NCBI GenBank assembly: GCA_025362165.1
Contig: JANYHY010000264.1
Coordinates: 1-6,510 of the forward strand
Length of the DNA: 6,510 bases
Direction of reading: 5' to 3'
Source: Myxococcales bacterium
Lineage (GTDB): Bacteria; Myxococcota_A; Polyangia; Polyangiales; Polyangiaceae
The position numbers and the translations under genes are program-made. The notes beneath the pieces were generated by a model. The model searched no databases, was not told the origin of the DNA, and worked only from the letters and a program-made list of their open reading frames with translations. Shown piece after piece: positions 1 to 5,462 of the stretch. Position 1 is the first letter of the stretch; every line of letters begins with the position of its first letter.

Positions 1-1
1 G

Positions 2-286
2 ATCGTCGTTCCGGGCCTTGCGAAGCAGGCGCCTGTCCCGTCCGTGAGCGCAGTGAACGCCAGTGCCCCACCAAGCGTGTCGGCTTCCGTCGCCGTGAGC
101 GCGCCAGTCCCGCCCGCCACCGCGCCGTCGACGCTCACCTCCGCGAGCGCCGTCCCTTCGAGCTCGGCCCTCCGCATAGCGACCGTGAAATTGCCTAGCG
201 TGAAGACCTCGACTGCGGCGAGTATCACTTCACCCGCTTCATCCACCGCTCACCCTGGAGGCGTCGTTGACAAGCCACCGTTCTAG
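2..286 (+). CDS. C-terminal tail of an upstream protein, low-complexity Pro/Ala/Ser/Thr region (5' end outside window)
   Basis: The frame is open from the first complete codon and ends at TAG 284-286, giving about 94 residues. The GTG at 44 is internal and need not be a start, since nothing closes the frame before it. The composition is almost entirely Ala, Pro, Ser, Thr and Val, like an extended linker or periplasmic/cell-wall tail; the end reads VVDKPPF. Third positions are mostly G or C, as in the other genes here, which supports real coding. No domain is visible. In myxobacteria such tails are common on Ser/Thr protein kinases and on secreted proteins, and kinase genes often sit next to TPR/PEGA genes like the next one, so a kinase tail is a guess. 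The gene overlaps the downstream gene by 20 bp, which suggests co-transcription. Confidence 0.65.
   Translation: MVVPGLAKQAPVPSVSAVNASAPPSVSASVAVSAPVPPATAPSTLTSASAVPSSSALRIATVKLPSVKTSTAASITSPASSTAHPGGVVDKPPF
257..269 (+). promoter_or_regulatory. Ribosome binding site and TTG start of the PEGA gene
   Basis: GGAG at 257-260 lies 6 bases before TTG 267-269. It is the best Shine-Dalgarno match near the start of this reading frame. It sits inside the upstream coding sequence and selects TTG as the start. A typical signal peptide follows directly. Confidence 0.6.
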
Positions 287-1271
287 CCACGCTCTCTTCG
301 CCTTCGCGCTCGCCGTCGTCCCGTCGCTCGCGCTCGCGGACGACGATCCGCAAACGGTCGAGGCGCGCGCGGTGTTCGTTCATGGGAGCGAGCTCGTGCA
401 TGAAGCGAAGTGGGCGGAGGGGCTCGCCGCGTTCGAGCAGTCGGCCAAGCTCAAGCCGCACGCGATCACGACCTACAACGTCGGCGCGTGCCAGCGCGCG
501 CTCGGACGCTACGCGGAGGCGCGCAAGACGCTCCATGCTGCACTTGCACAAAACGACGCTAACGGCGGGCAGCAGCTCGCGGACGCCCTGGTCACCGAGA
601 CGAAGGGCTACCTCGATCAAATCGAGAAGCTACTGGCGACGATGGACGTCACGCTCGACCCAGGCTCGGCCGCGATCACCGTGGACGGCAGGCCGTTGGA
701 GGTGGACACCGCGACTCATGCGCTCATCGCCGACGTTCGTCCACCCGGCGCTGGCGAGACACCGCCGTCGCCGACCTTCAAGATGGTGCTCGACCCTGGA
801 GTTCACGTGATCACGCTCTCGCGCAAGGGCTACTCCGACGCAGTGATCAACAAGACGCTCGCGCCCGGCTCGTCCACCGTGATGGTCATGGCGCTCGACA
901 AGCTCCCCGCGACCTTCCACATCGAGGCCGATCAGCCGAGCTCGATCGTGAAGTTCGCAGGCGCGGACGTTGGGATGGCCCCCATCGACGTCTCGCGTCC
1001 CGGCGGCACATACAAGGTCGCCGTGTTGAAATCGGGGTTCGTCACGTACGAGACGACGGTCGTCGGACAACCTGGCGAAGCGGTCGACCTGCGCGCAAAG
1101 CTCCCGCCAGAGAAGCCCTCCGTCCTGTCGCGTTGGTGGTTCTGGACGATCGCGGGCGTCGTCGTCGCGGGCGCGGCGACCGGGACCTACTTCATCGTGC
1201 AAGCCAACCAGACACCAACGCGCCCACCGCTCAGCGGCGGCGGTCTCGGCTGGTCCGTGCAGGTCCCTTAG
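267..1271 (+). CDS. Secreted, membrane-anchored TPR and PEGA-domain protein
   Basis: 334 residues from TTG 267, chosen because of the GGAG at 257-260 and the signal peptide that begins there. Residues 1-24 form a signal peptide with likely cleavage after ALA24, before an acidic DDDP start. Residues about 32-95 look like TPR helices (AEGLAAFEQSAKL, then NVGACQRALGRYAEARKTL). Residues about 125-210 and 215-278 look like two PEGA-type beta domains: each has an opening strand (DVTLDPGSAAITVDG, FHIEADQPSSIVKF) and a closing segment resembling the PEGA pattern (PGVHVITLSRKGY, GGTYKVAVLKSGF). Residues about 289-312 are a transmembrane helix (WWFWTIAGVVVAGAA), followed by a 22-residue tail. The bulk is therefore probably periplasmic. 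PEGA domains are thought to bind surface polysaccharide or protein; no enzyme motif is visible. It overlaps the upstream gene by 20 bp and probably shares its transcript. Exact partner and role are unknown. Confidence 0.85.
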   Translation: MTSHRSSHALFAFALAVVPSLALADDDPQTVEARAVFVHGSELVHEAKWAEGLAAFEQSAKLKPHAITTYNVGACQRALGRYAEARKTLHAALAQNDANGGQQLADALVTETKGYLDQIEKLLATMDVTLDPGSAAITVDGRPLEVDTATHALIADVRPPGAGETPPSPTFKMVLDPGVHVITLSRKGYSDAVINKTLAPGSSTVMVMALDKLPATFHIEADQPSSIVKFAGADVGMAPIDVSRPGGTYKVAVLKSGFVTYETTVVGQPGEAVDLRAKLPPEKPSVLSRWWFWTIAGVVVAGAATGTYFIVQANQTPTRPPLSGGGLGWSVQVP

Positions 1272-1277
1272 CGCGAC

Positions 1278-1354
1278 TTGTGCACTGCAAGATGATATTG
1301 TCGCAGTAATCAGCGCCAATGTAGAACTTCACCCTTGCAGTTGTTGCACTGCAA
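1278..1354 (+). promoter_or_regulatory. Operator-like TGCA repeats upstream of the dehydrogenase remnant
   Basis: The 10-mer TGCACTGCAA occurs twice as a direct repeat, at 1281-1290 and 1345-1354. The second copy is part of a perfect 7-bp inverted repeat, TTGCAGT 1335-1341 and ACTGCAA 1348-1354, with a 6-base spacer. The same copy also reads as the near-perfect palindrome TTGCACTGCAA at 1344-1354. The first copy lies within CTTG...CAAG at 1277-1291. The stretch is clearly richer in A+T than the flanking genes. Dyads like these are typical of repressor sites. From memory, TGCA-rich sites are described for the polyhydroxybutyrate-responsive repressor PhaR, which would fit the remnant that follows, but the regulator here is unknown. 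Confidence 0.45.
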
Positions 1355-1372
1355 TATAGGGTGTCGACCACG

Positions 1373-1510
1373 ATGCTCAGTCAGAACGCGCAGAAGCGAC
1401 TCATCGAGCCGCGCGAAGTCGGCGAGTGCATCGTGTTCTTGTTCTCGAACGCCGCAGCGTCGATCACGGACACCGCCTTCCCGATGGACTCCGGCTGGCT
1501 AGCCCACTGA
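1373..1510 (+). pseudogene. C-terminal remnant of a short-chain dehydrogenase (3-hydroxybutyrate-dehydrogenase-like)
   Basis: An open frame of 45 codons runs from ATG 1373 to TGA 1508-1510. It reads as the end of an SDR of the D-3-hydroxybutyrate dehydrogenase type: MLSQNAQKRLIEPREVG, then a helix CIVFLFSNAAASIT, then PMDSGWLAH at the stop. Family members end with a pattern like KRLxEPxEVAxxVxFLxSDAAxSITGxxxxxDGGWxAH. The Rossmann nucleotide-binding motif (TGxxxGxG), the catalytic Ser and the YxxxK pair are absent, and the frame is closed by TAG at 1322-1324. Two usually conserved positions are altered: ITG is ITD, and DGGW is DSGW. It cannot be an active dehydrogenase. The codons still have host-like G/C third positions, so it looks like decay or rearrangement of a resident gene. 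Expression as a small peptide is possible but unsupported; the only SD candidate, AGGG at 1358-1361, is 11 bases away. Confidence 0.7.
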
Positions 1511-1523
1511 GAGGCGCTGCTTC

Positions 1524-2615
1524 CTAGAGGGGAATGGATCGCAAGCTCGTCACGCTCGCCGCGATATCGATGTAGACGAGCTGCGTCGTGCCGAGCGCAG
1601 TCCATTGCACGGCGTGCACGTTGCAAACAGCTGCAGTGGGCACGCCACCGCCGACGTCTGCTTTGTAGATCGCCGAGACGTCGGTGTCTTGTTGCGGTGC
1701 AAAAGAAGGCATCGCCCAATAGCTCGCCCCCGAGATCGGCGACGGCATGAACGACGACACGTTGTGGTCGACCAACGTCGAGTCGAACACGGCGCCTTTT
1801 GGGGCTCCCATCGAGTCGATGCGATCGATGCTGGACCCTTCGTCGCACAGGAAGCCGCCTGAATACGCGCGGAGCTCTTTGTAGCCGAGGAGCCCTGCTT
1901 TGCACGTGGCCGAGCCCAGTCGCGTCGCGCTCGGAGTGGAGGCGGCGCTCGACACGGAGAAGATGGCGCCGTCCTGCTCGGTGTAATAGACGGTGTCGTT
2001 GACGAGCTCCTCCATGTAGAGCCCCTTCATGAGCGTCGGGCGTCCAGAGAACTGCGCGATGACGGTCTTTTGCCCGCTCACGAGGTTCACGCGATCGATC
2101 TCGCCGGCTGCAGCGACGAACACGTCGTCGCCCTTGCGACCGAACACGCGGCAGTTGCCGCAATCCTGGGACTGGATCGTCTCGCCGCCGATCGGGATCT
2201 CGGCGCCGACGTCCGTTCCCGCGCCTCCGGCGATGGGTGCACGATACAAGTGAACGACCTTCGTCGTCGGCGCGTCTTGCAAATAGAGAATGTCTGCGCC
2301 GAGCGCCGTGGCCGAGTAGACGTAGCCCGTAGGCGTCACGGCGGGCGCGGGAGCGGAGTCGGTCACCTTCATATGCATGATGACGCCCGTCTTCGACGCG
2401 AACATCGTCGCGGCGCCTTGCGAGGCGTCGACCCAGAAGATGTCATCCCCGACGACGCTCGGCTCACCGCGCTTGATGTCGGAGGAGAAGTCCGCGACGA
2501 GCACGTTTGGCTTCACAGTCGACGTGCATACAGGCGGATTTTGACCGCCGTCCGACGACTTGTTGGAGACGGCCGAGCAGCCGACGAGCACGAGCAAGGT
2601 GAAAGAGCGATTCAT
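1524..2615 (-). CDS. Lipoprotein with beta-propeller-like repeats, function unknown
   Basis: 363 residues from ATG 2615. The frame opens further upstream to TTG 2651, but ATG 2615 begins a compact lipoprotein signal, MNRSFTLLVLVGC, with lipobox LVGC and lipidated Cys13. Met-Asn-Arg followed by a hydrophobic stretch is a proper signal start. The mature part has recurring blade-like segments in which an aromatic/aliphatic strand is followed by Asp/Gly turns: about 57-76 (GDDIFWVDAS), 107-131 (GADILYLQDA), 162-181 (GDDVFVAAAGEIDRVNL), 206-225 (NDTVYYTEQDGAIFSV), 296-324 (YWAM...AIYKADVGGG) and 343-361. Such repeats are common in six- or seven-bladed propeller lipoproteins (DUF5050-like) of myxobacteria. 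Cys at 30, 152, 155, 238, 257 and 331 could form disulfides. No catalytic motif is visible. It is convergent with the dehydrogenase remnant (13-bp gap) and downstream of the rsmE operon in the same orientation, but it has its own promoter-like sequence. Confidence 0.85.
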   Translation of the reverse strand: MNRSFTLLVLVGCSAVSNKSSDGGQNPPVCTSTVKPNVLVADFSSDIKRGEPSVVGDDIFWVDASQGAATMFASKTGVIMHMKVTDSAPAPAVTPTGYVYSATALGADILYLQDAPTTKVVHLYRAPIAGGAGTDVGAEIPIGGETIQSQDCGNCRVFGRKGDDVFVAAAGEIDRVNLVSGQKTVIAQFSGRPTLMKGLYMEELVNDTVYYTEQDGAIFSVSSAASTPSATRLGSATCKAGLLGYKELRAYSGGFLCDEGSSIDRIDSMGAPKGAVFDSTLVDHNVSSFMPSPISGASYWAMPSFAPQQDTDVSAIYKADVGGGVPTAAVCNVHAVQWTALGTTQLVYIDIAASVTSLRSIPL

Positions 2616-2621
2616 GCGAGC

Positions 2622-2651
2622 GGTATACTCGACACCGAGACCAGGGCCCAA
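2622..2651 (-). promoter_or_regulatory. Promoter-like sequence giving a near-leaderless lipoprotein transcript
   Basis: On the minus strand, TTGGGC (2651-2646) and TATACC (2627-2622) are separated by 18 bases, resembling a housekeeping sigma -35/-10 pair. Only 6 bases lie between the -10 box and the ATG at 2615, so the usual start distance puts the transcript 5' end at or next to the ATG. No Shine-Dalgarno sequence precedes this ATG, which agrees with leaderless translation. Confidence 0.4.
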
Positions 2652-2656
2652 CTTGT

Positions 2657-2670
2657 CGCCCTATTGGGCG
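2657..2670 (-). terminator. Small hairpin just after rsmE, possible weak terminator
   Basis: CGCCC (2670-2666 on the minus strand) and GGGCG (2661-2657) form a perfect 5-bp stem with loop AATA, 9 bases after the rsmE stop. No U-run follows, so it is not a canonical intrinsic terminator. It lies just upstream of the -35 box proposed for the lipoprotein gene and could equally be a protein-binding dyad. Read-through from rsmE into the lipoprotein gene remains possible. Confidence 0.25.
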
Positions 2671-2679
2671 GATCGGCTT

Positions 2680-3393
2680 CTAACTCGACGCGAGCAGCGC
2701 GGCTCCGAGCACTGCGGCGCACACGGTCTCGGTGCGCAAGATCAGCTCGCCGAGGTTGACGATCGAGAACCCCTGCGCGCGCGCAAGCTCGACTTCGCTC
2801 GGCTCGAGGCCGCCTTCGGAACCGACAGCGAAGACGAGGGAGGCGGCTGACAGAGCGGACGCGAGCACGCGCGTAGGAGCCTCTTCGTACAGGCAGAATT
2901 TCGCGCCCGACGAGGCGCTCTTGCACGCGTCCTCCCATGACGTGATCGGAAGGATGTGAGGGACGTCGCCGCGACCGCATTGTCGCGCAGCCTCCGTGGC
3001 GATCCTCTCCCAACGCGCGACGCGAGAGGCCGCGCGCTCTTCGTCGAGGCGAACGACGCTCCGCGCGGAGTGCACGAATCGAATCGTGGTTGCGCCGAGC
3101 TCGGTCGCGTCTTGCACGATCGCGTCCGCCTTGTCTCCCTTCGGCAGCGCGTGGATCCAAGTGATGTTGCGCCGCGCCATTTTGGAGGCAGGTCGTAGGC
3201 GGCCGACCTCGACTTGCAGCGGGGAAGTGCTGATGACCTTCGCGTCTGCCTCGTTGTGCGCTGCACCATCGAAGAGGAGCAGCGTGTCGCCGATCTGGAG
3301 TCGATGCACGAGGACGACATAGCGCGTGGCGTCTTCGTCTAGCGTCACGCGCCCCTCCGCGAGCCGGCGCACGGGCACACGCAGCACGCTCAT
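2680..3393 (-). CDS. rsmE: 16S rRNA (uracil-1498-N3)-methyltransferase RsmE
   Basis: 237 residues, close to the E. coli length of 243. RsmE uses S-adenosylmethionine to methylate N3 of U1498 in 16S rRNA of the 30S subunit, in the cytoplasm. Residues 1-70 form the PUA-like RNA-binding domain (MSVLRVPVRRLAEGRVTL...LQIGDTLLLFDG). The rest is a SPOUT (trefoil-knot) methyltransferase domain: KGDKAD 85-90, QDATELG 94-100, ERIATEAARQCGR 129-141, GSEGG 191-195 and the knot motif LGELILRTET 214-223. All family landmarks are present. ATG 3393 is chosen because it begins the conserved N-terminus and its first bases form an ATGA overlap with the prmA stop (TGA 3392-3390). The gene is last in a three-gene operon and is probably translated by coupling to prmA. 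It carries no sign of damage. Confidence 0.96.
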   Translation of the reverse strand: MSVLRVPVRRLAEGRVTLDEDATRYVVLVHRLQIGDTLLLFDGAAHNEADAKVISTSPLQVEVGRLRPASKMARRNITWIHALPKGDKADAIVQDATELGATTIRFVHSARSVVRLDEERAASRVARWERIATEAARQCGRGDVPHILPITSWEDACKSASSGAKFCLYEEAPTRVLASALSAASLVFAVGSEGGLEPSEVELARAQGFSIVNLGELILRTETVCAAVLGAALLASS

Positions 3394-4262
3394 TTCTTCG
3401 CGGGCAGCTCGAACGCGAGGCCGACCCAGTCGCCTTTTTGCATCGCGTGTGCGAGCTTGGTGCCCTTCAAGAAGGCGGCCTCGACGTCGCGCATGCGCGT
3501 CTCGAGGATGCCGCTCAAGATCAACAGGGCGCCCTTGGCGCAGCGCTTTTGGAGGTCCTTCGCCATCCCGATGAGCGTGTCCGCTTCGATGTTCGCGACG
3601 ACGACCGGGTACTCCTTGTCGAGCTTCTTGAGCGCGGTCGTGTCGAAGGTGCACTTGGGGGCGAGGCGATTGCGCTGCGCGTTCTCTTTGGCGACCTCGA
3701 TCGCGTCTGCGTCGACGTCGATGCCGTGCACCTTGCTCGCGCCGAGCTTGAGCGCGACGAGCGAGAGGATGCCGCTGCCTGTTCCGACGTCGAGCACCGC
3801 CTTCCCCTTCAAGTCTGCGCGGCGTCGATAGAGGATCTGCGCGACGAGGGCTGTGGACTCGTGCAAGCCAGTGCCGAACGCGCGGCCAGGCTCGAGCACG
3901 AGCTTCTGCTGGTTCTTCGGCGGCTCGAACTTCTCCCACGGCGGAGCGATCCACATCTCCGGGCAGATCGGAAACGGCTTGAAATACGCCTTCCACGCGT
4001 CCCGCCACTCGTCCCCCACGAGCTCCTCGACGCGCGCGCCGACGAGCTTCGGCAGCTTGGCTTGCGCCTCCTTCGCGTCTGCTTCGTCCTTGAAGGAGGC
4101 GACCAGCGTGACCTTGCCGTTGATGCCTTTTTGAATCGTGCTGTCGTCGCGCTCTTCGATCCCCTTCGCGCCCATGTCAAAGAGGCGAGTGGAGAAATCC
4201 TCGACCTTCTCGGCGGGCACGTCGAGCGCGACGAAGTAGTAGCGCGGCTCCTTTTTGGTCAT
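3390..4262 (-). CDS. prmA: Ribosomal protein L11 methyltransferase PrmA
   Basis: 290 residues, the usual size for the family (E. coli 293). PrmA trimethylates lysines and the N-terminal amino group of ribosomal protein L11 using S-adenosylmethionine; in E. coli its loss causes no clear growth defect. Residues 1-80 are the substrate-recognition domain. The linker DEWRDAWKAYFKPFPI (84-99) is a strong family signature. The class I methyltransferase domain has RAFGTGLHEST (127-137), motif I VLDVGTGSG (156-164), the acidic loop GIDVD (180-184), motif IV region VVVANIEADTL (220-230, where many relatives read ANILA) and LSGIL (249-253). Start ATG 4262 overlaps the stop of the upstream TPR gene as ATGA (4262-4259), and its own stop overlaps the rsmE start the same way. 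No clear Shine-Dalgarno precedes it, so termination-reinitiation is likely. Confidence 0.96.
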   Translation of the reverse strand: MTKKEPRYYFVALDVPAEKVEDFSTRLFDMGAKGIEERDDSTIQKGINGKVTLVASFKDEADAKEAQAKLPKLVGARVEELVGDEWRDAWKAYFKPFPICPEMWIAPPWEKFEPPKNQQKLVLEPGRAFGTGLHESTALVAQILYRRRADLKGKAVLDVGTGSGILSLVALKLGASKVHGIDVDADAIEVAKENAQRNRLAPKCTFDTTALKKLDKEYPVVVANIEADTLIGMAKDLQKRCAKGALLILSGILETRMRDVEAAFLKGTKLAHAMQKGDWVGLAFELPAKK

Positions 4263-5146
4263 TCGGTGACGCTCACGCTCACCGTCGACTTGCTCGAACC
4301 TTTGAAGGCGCCAGCGGCCGCGAGGATGACAATGGTCGCGCCGGCTGCGACCACGACACCTCCAGTGATCGCGACGGGGAGGATCCAGCCGCGGCTCGGC
4401 TCGGGCACCGCGATGCGAAGGGGCGCAGCGGCGTCGCCGCGAGAGACGATCGGCAAACCGCCCTTGTCGAAGCCTTGGAAGTAGTACTCGACGATCGGCG
4501 GCTTCACGCTCGTCTTCGGGATGGTCCCTTTGGCTACGCCGGTCGCGAGGATCGCGTCGAGGTCGAGGAACTTGCCCTTGCTGCCCGCGCGAAAGAACAG
4601 CTTCACGCCGTAGACGCGTCCCTGAGGATCGTCGAGCTTGATCGAGAGCGGCACGTCCGTGTTGCGATCCACCTGCGACGGGGACACGTGCGCCATATCG
4701 ACCTGCGCGGGCGGCGGCGCGGCGTCGGTCACCAAGCCGGGCTTGCCCTCTGCCTCCCACTTGGTCTTGATGCCTGCGAAGAAGTCACGGAAGCGCGGAG
4801 ACTCGCTCGGCGGCAGTTGGTACGTCTCGTTCTGCGCGAGCAGACCGCGCACTGCGCTCTCCGCCTCATCCTTGCGATTGAGCGTGATGTAGTTGAGCGC
4901 GAGCAAGCGGTAGACCTCGAGCCGCTGCTCCTTCGTGTTGTTCGGTCGCACGAGCGCGGCGCTGAGCGTCTGGATCGACTCTTCGTACTGCTGGTCGTCG
5001 AACAGCGCGCGACCTCGCGCGATGAGATCCTGTTGCGGTGCAGCAGGCTTCGGCTGCGCGTAGACGGGATGGGCAGTGGTGAGGACCACCGAATGGACAG
5101 CGGCGAAGAGGGCCACGGGCAGCGCCAGCCGCGCGAAGGAACGCAT
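4259..5146 (-). CDS. Secreted TPR-like protein with C-terminal membrane anchor, first gene of the prmA-rsmE operon
   Basis: 295 residues from ATG 5146. An in-frame TTG at 5170 is possible, but ATG 5146 begins a classical signal peptide: Arg at 2 and 6, hydrophobic core 7-25, likely cleavage after VYA30. Residues about 38-105 look like two or three TPR-type helix pairs (ARGRALFDDQQYEESIQTLS, then LLALNYITLNRKDEAE). A Pro-rich linker (142-148) leads to a beta-rich domain at about 163-247 (DVPLSIKLDD...VYGVKLFFRAGSKG...VEYYFQGFDKGG). This resembles secreted TPR proteins common in myxobacteria, but I cannot name the family. Residues about 254-280 are a transmembrane helix, followed by a 15-residue Ser/Thr/Val tail. 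It is probably periplasmic and anchored at its C-terminus. It shares an ATGA overlap with prmA, although no functional link to ribosome methylation is known. Neither candidate start has a good Shine-Dalgarno. Confidence 0.82.
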   Translation of the reverse strand: MRSFARLALPVALFAAVHSVVLTTAHPVYAQPKPAAPQQDLIARGRALFDDQQYEESIQTLSAALVRPNNTKEQRLEVYRLLALNYITLNRKDEAESAVRGLLAQNETYQLPPSESPRFRDFFAGIKTKWEAEGKPGLVTDAAPPPAQVDMAHVSPSQVDRNTDVPLSIKLDDPQGRVYGVKLFFRAGSKGKFLDLDAILATGVAKGTIPKTSVKPPIVEYYFQGFDKGGLPIVSRGDAAAPLRIAVPEPSRGWILPVAITGGVVVAAGATIVILAAAGAFKGSSKSTVSVSVTE

Positions 5147-5195
5147 GAACGCGAGGGTAAACCAGCCCAACGCGATAAGCGAGGGGAAGGAGGGG

Positions 5196-5249
5196 CACCT
5201 GTCGGCGGCAGGAAAAGCACCGCGCCGCTGCCGGTTTTGGCGACAGGTG
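5196..5249. repeat. Cluster of four CCTGYCG half-sites (two dyads) upstream of the TPR-prmA-rsmE operon
   Basis: CACCTGTCG at 5196-5204 is perfectly complementary to CGACAGGTG at 5241-5249, and CGGCAG 5206-5211 to CTGCCG 5228-5233. As binding half-sites they read CCTGTCG (5199-5204 plus one base skipped within a short palindrome centred on 5205), its partner CGGCAGG (5206-5212), then GCTGCCG (5227-5233) and CGACAGG (5241-5247). The block lies 50-103 bp upstream of ATG 5146. It could be an operator or, if transcribed, a nested hairpin in the operon leader. Confidence 0.45.
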
Positions 5250-5262
5250 GCGGGGGCAGGAG

Positions 5263-5341
5263 AAAGAGTTTCGCCGATTGAGAGGGGCTCGTAGGCGGCC
5301 GGGTTATGCCTCGTAGACTCTCTCGATCGGCGACGAGCTTT
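5263..5341 (+). other. Long stem-loop, best paired as plus-strand RNA
   Basis: Left arm TCGCCGATTGAGAG (5271-5284) pairs with right arm CTCTCGATCGGCGA (5320-5333): 13 Watson-Crick pairs and one position that is a G-U wobble in plus-strand RNA but an A-C mismatch in minus-strand RNA. Outside it, AAAG 5263-5266 can pair with CTTT 5338-5341 across a 4x4 internal loop. The 35-base loop holds CTCGTAG twice (5288-5294, 5310-5316) and a small AGGC/GCCT pairing (5293-5296, 5308-5311). A short U-rich stretch follows (CTTTTGTATT). It may be a small RNA, part of a leader of the phosphatase gene, or a DNA dyad bound by a regulator. I recognise no known RNA family. Confidence 0.4.
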
Positions 5342-5420
5342 TGTATTCCAAGGTTTGTGCCATGGGAGTGAGCCTCGCGACGGGCTTCTTTTTGGCCTAA
5401 TTGCGTTCGTGAGTGACCAC

Positions 5421-5449
5421 TGGACAAATGAACTGTAACCTCCTGATCA
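5421..5449 (+). promoter_or_regulatory. Possible promoter of the metallophosphoesterase gene
   Basis: TGGACA (5421-5426) and TGATCA (5444-5449) are separated by 17 bases. The first is a fair -35 match and the second a poor -10 match. Transcription would start near 5456, a few bases before ATG 5463. This is the best candidate I see, but it is weak. Confidence 0.22.
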
Positions 5450-5462
5450 CACGGGAAGCGTG

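Larger units (their letters stand above)
5147..5462. other. 316-bp divergent intergenic region
   Basis: This gap lies between the starts of the TPR-prmA-rsmE operon (leftward) and the metallophosphoesterase (rightward), so it must hold both promoters. It contains a cluster of CCTGYCG half-sites (5196-5249), a long stem-loop (5263-5341) and a possible promoter for the phosphatase (5421-5449). A 12-codon frame ATG 5362 to TAA 5400 exists, but has only AAGG (5350-5353) as a weak ribosome site and is not called as a gene. No other coding signal is seen. Confidence 0.7.

Noticed and set aside
1381..2163. 260-codon minus-strand open frame overlapping the lipoprotein gene in another frame
   Set aside because: Very Arg/His-rich, overlaps the lipoprotein in the same strand, and crosses the dehydrogenase remnant; a GC-driven shadow.
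2070..2759. 229-codon plus-strand open frame opposite the lipoprotein gene
   Set aside because: Arg-rich shadow frame; the minus strand has a lipobox and propeller repeats, which explain the coding signal.
3438..4484. 348-codon plus-strand open frame opposite prmA
   Set aside because: Antisense to two well-identified genes; Arg/Leu/Asp-rich composition typical of a high-GC shadow frame, with no domain.
4475..5281. 268-codon plus-strand open frame opposite the TPR gene
   Set aside because: Runs across the operon's start region, is Arg/Leu/Val-rich, and has no recognisable domain.
5362..5400. 12-codon small gene (MGVSLATGFFLA)
   Set aside because: Too short for any statistical support; ribosome site weak (AAGG, 8 bases away). 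Hydrophobic leader-peptide-like content is noted, but it has no attenuator hairpin directly after it.
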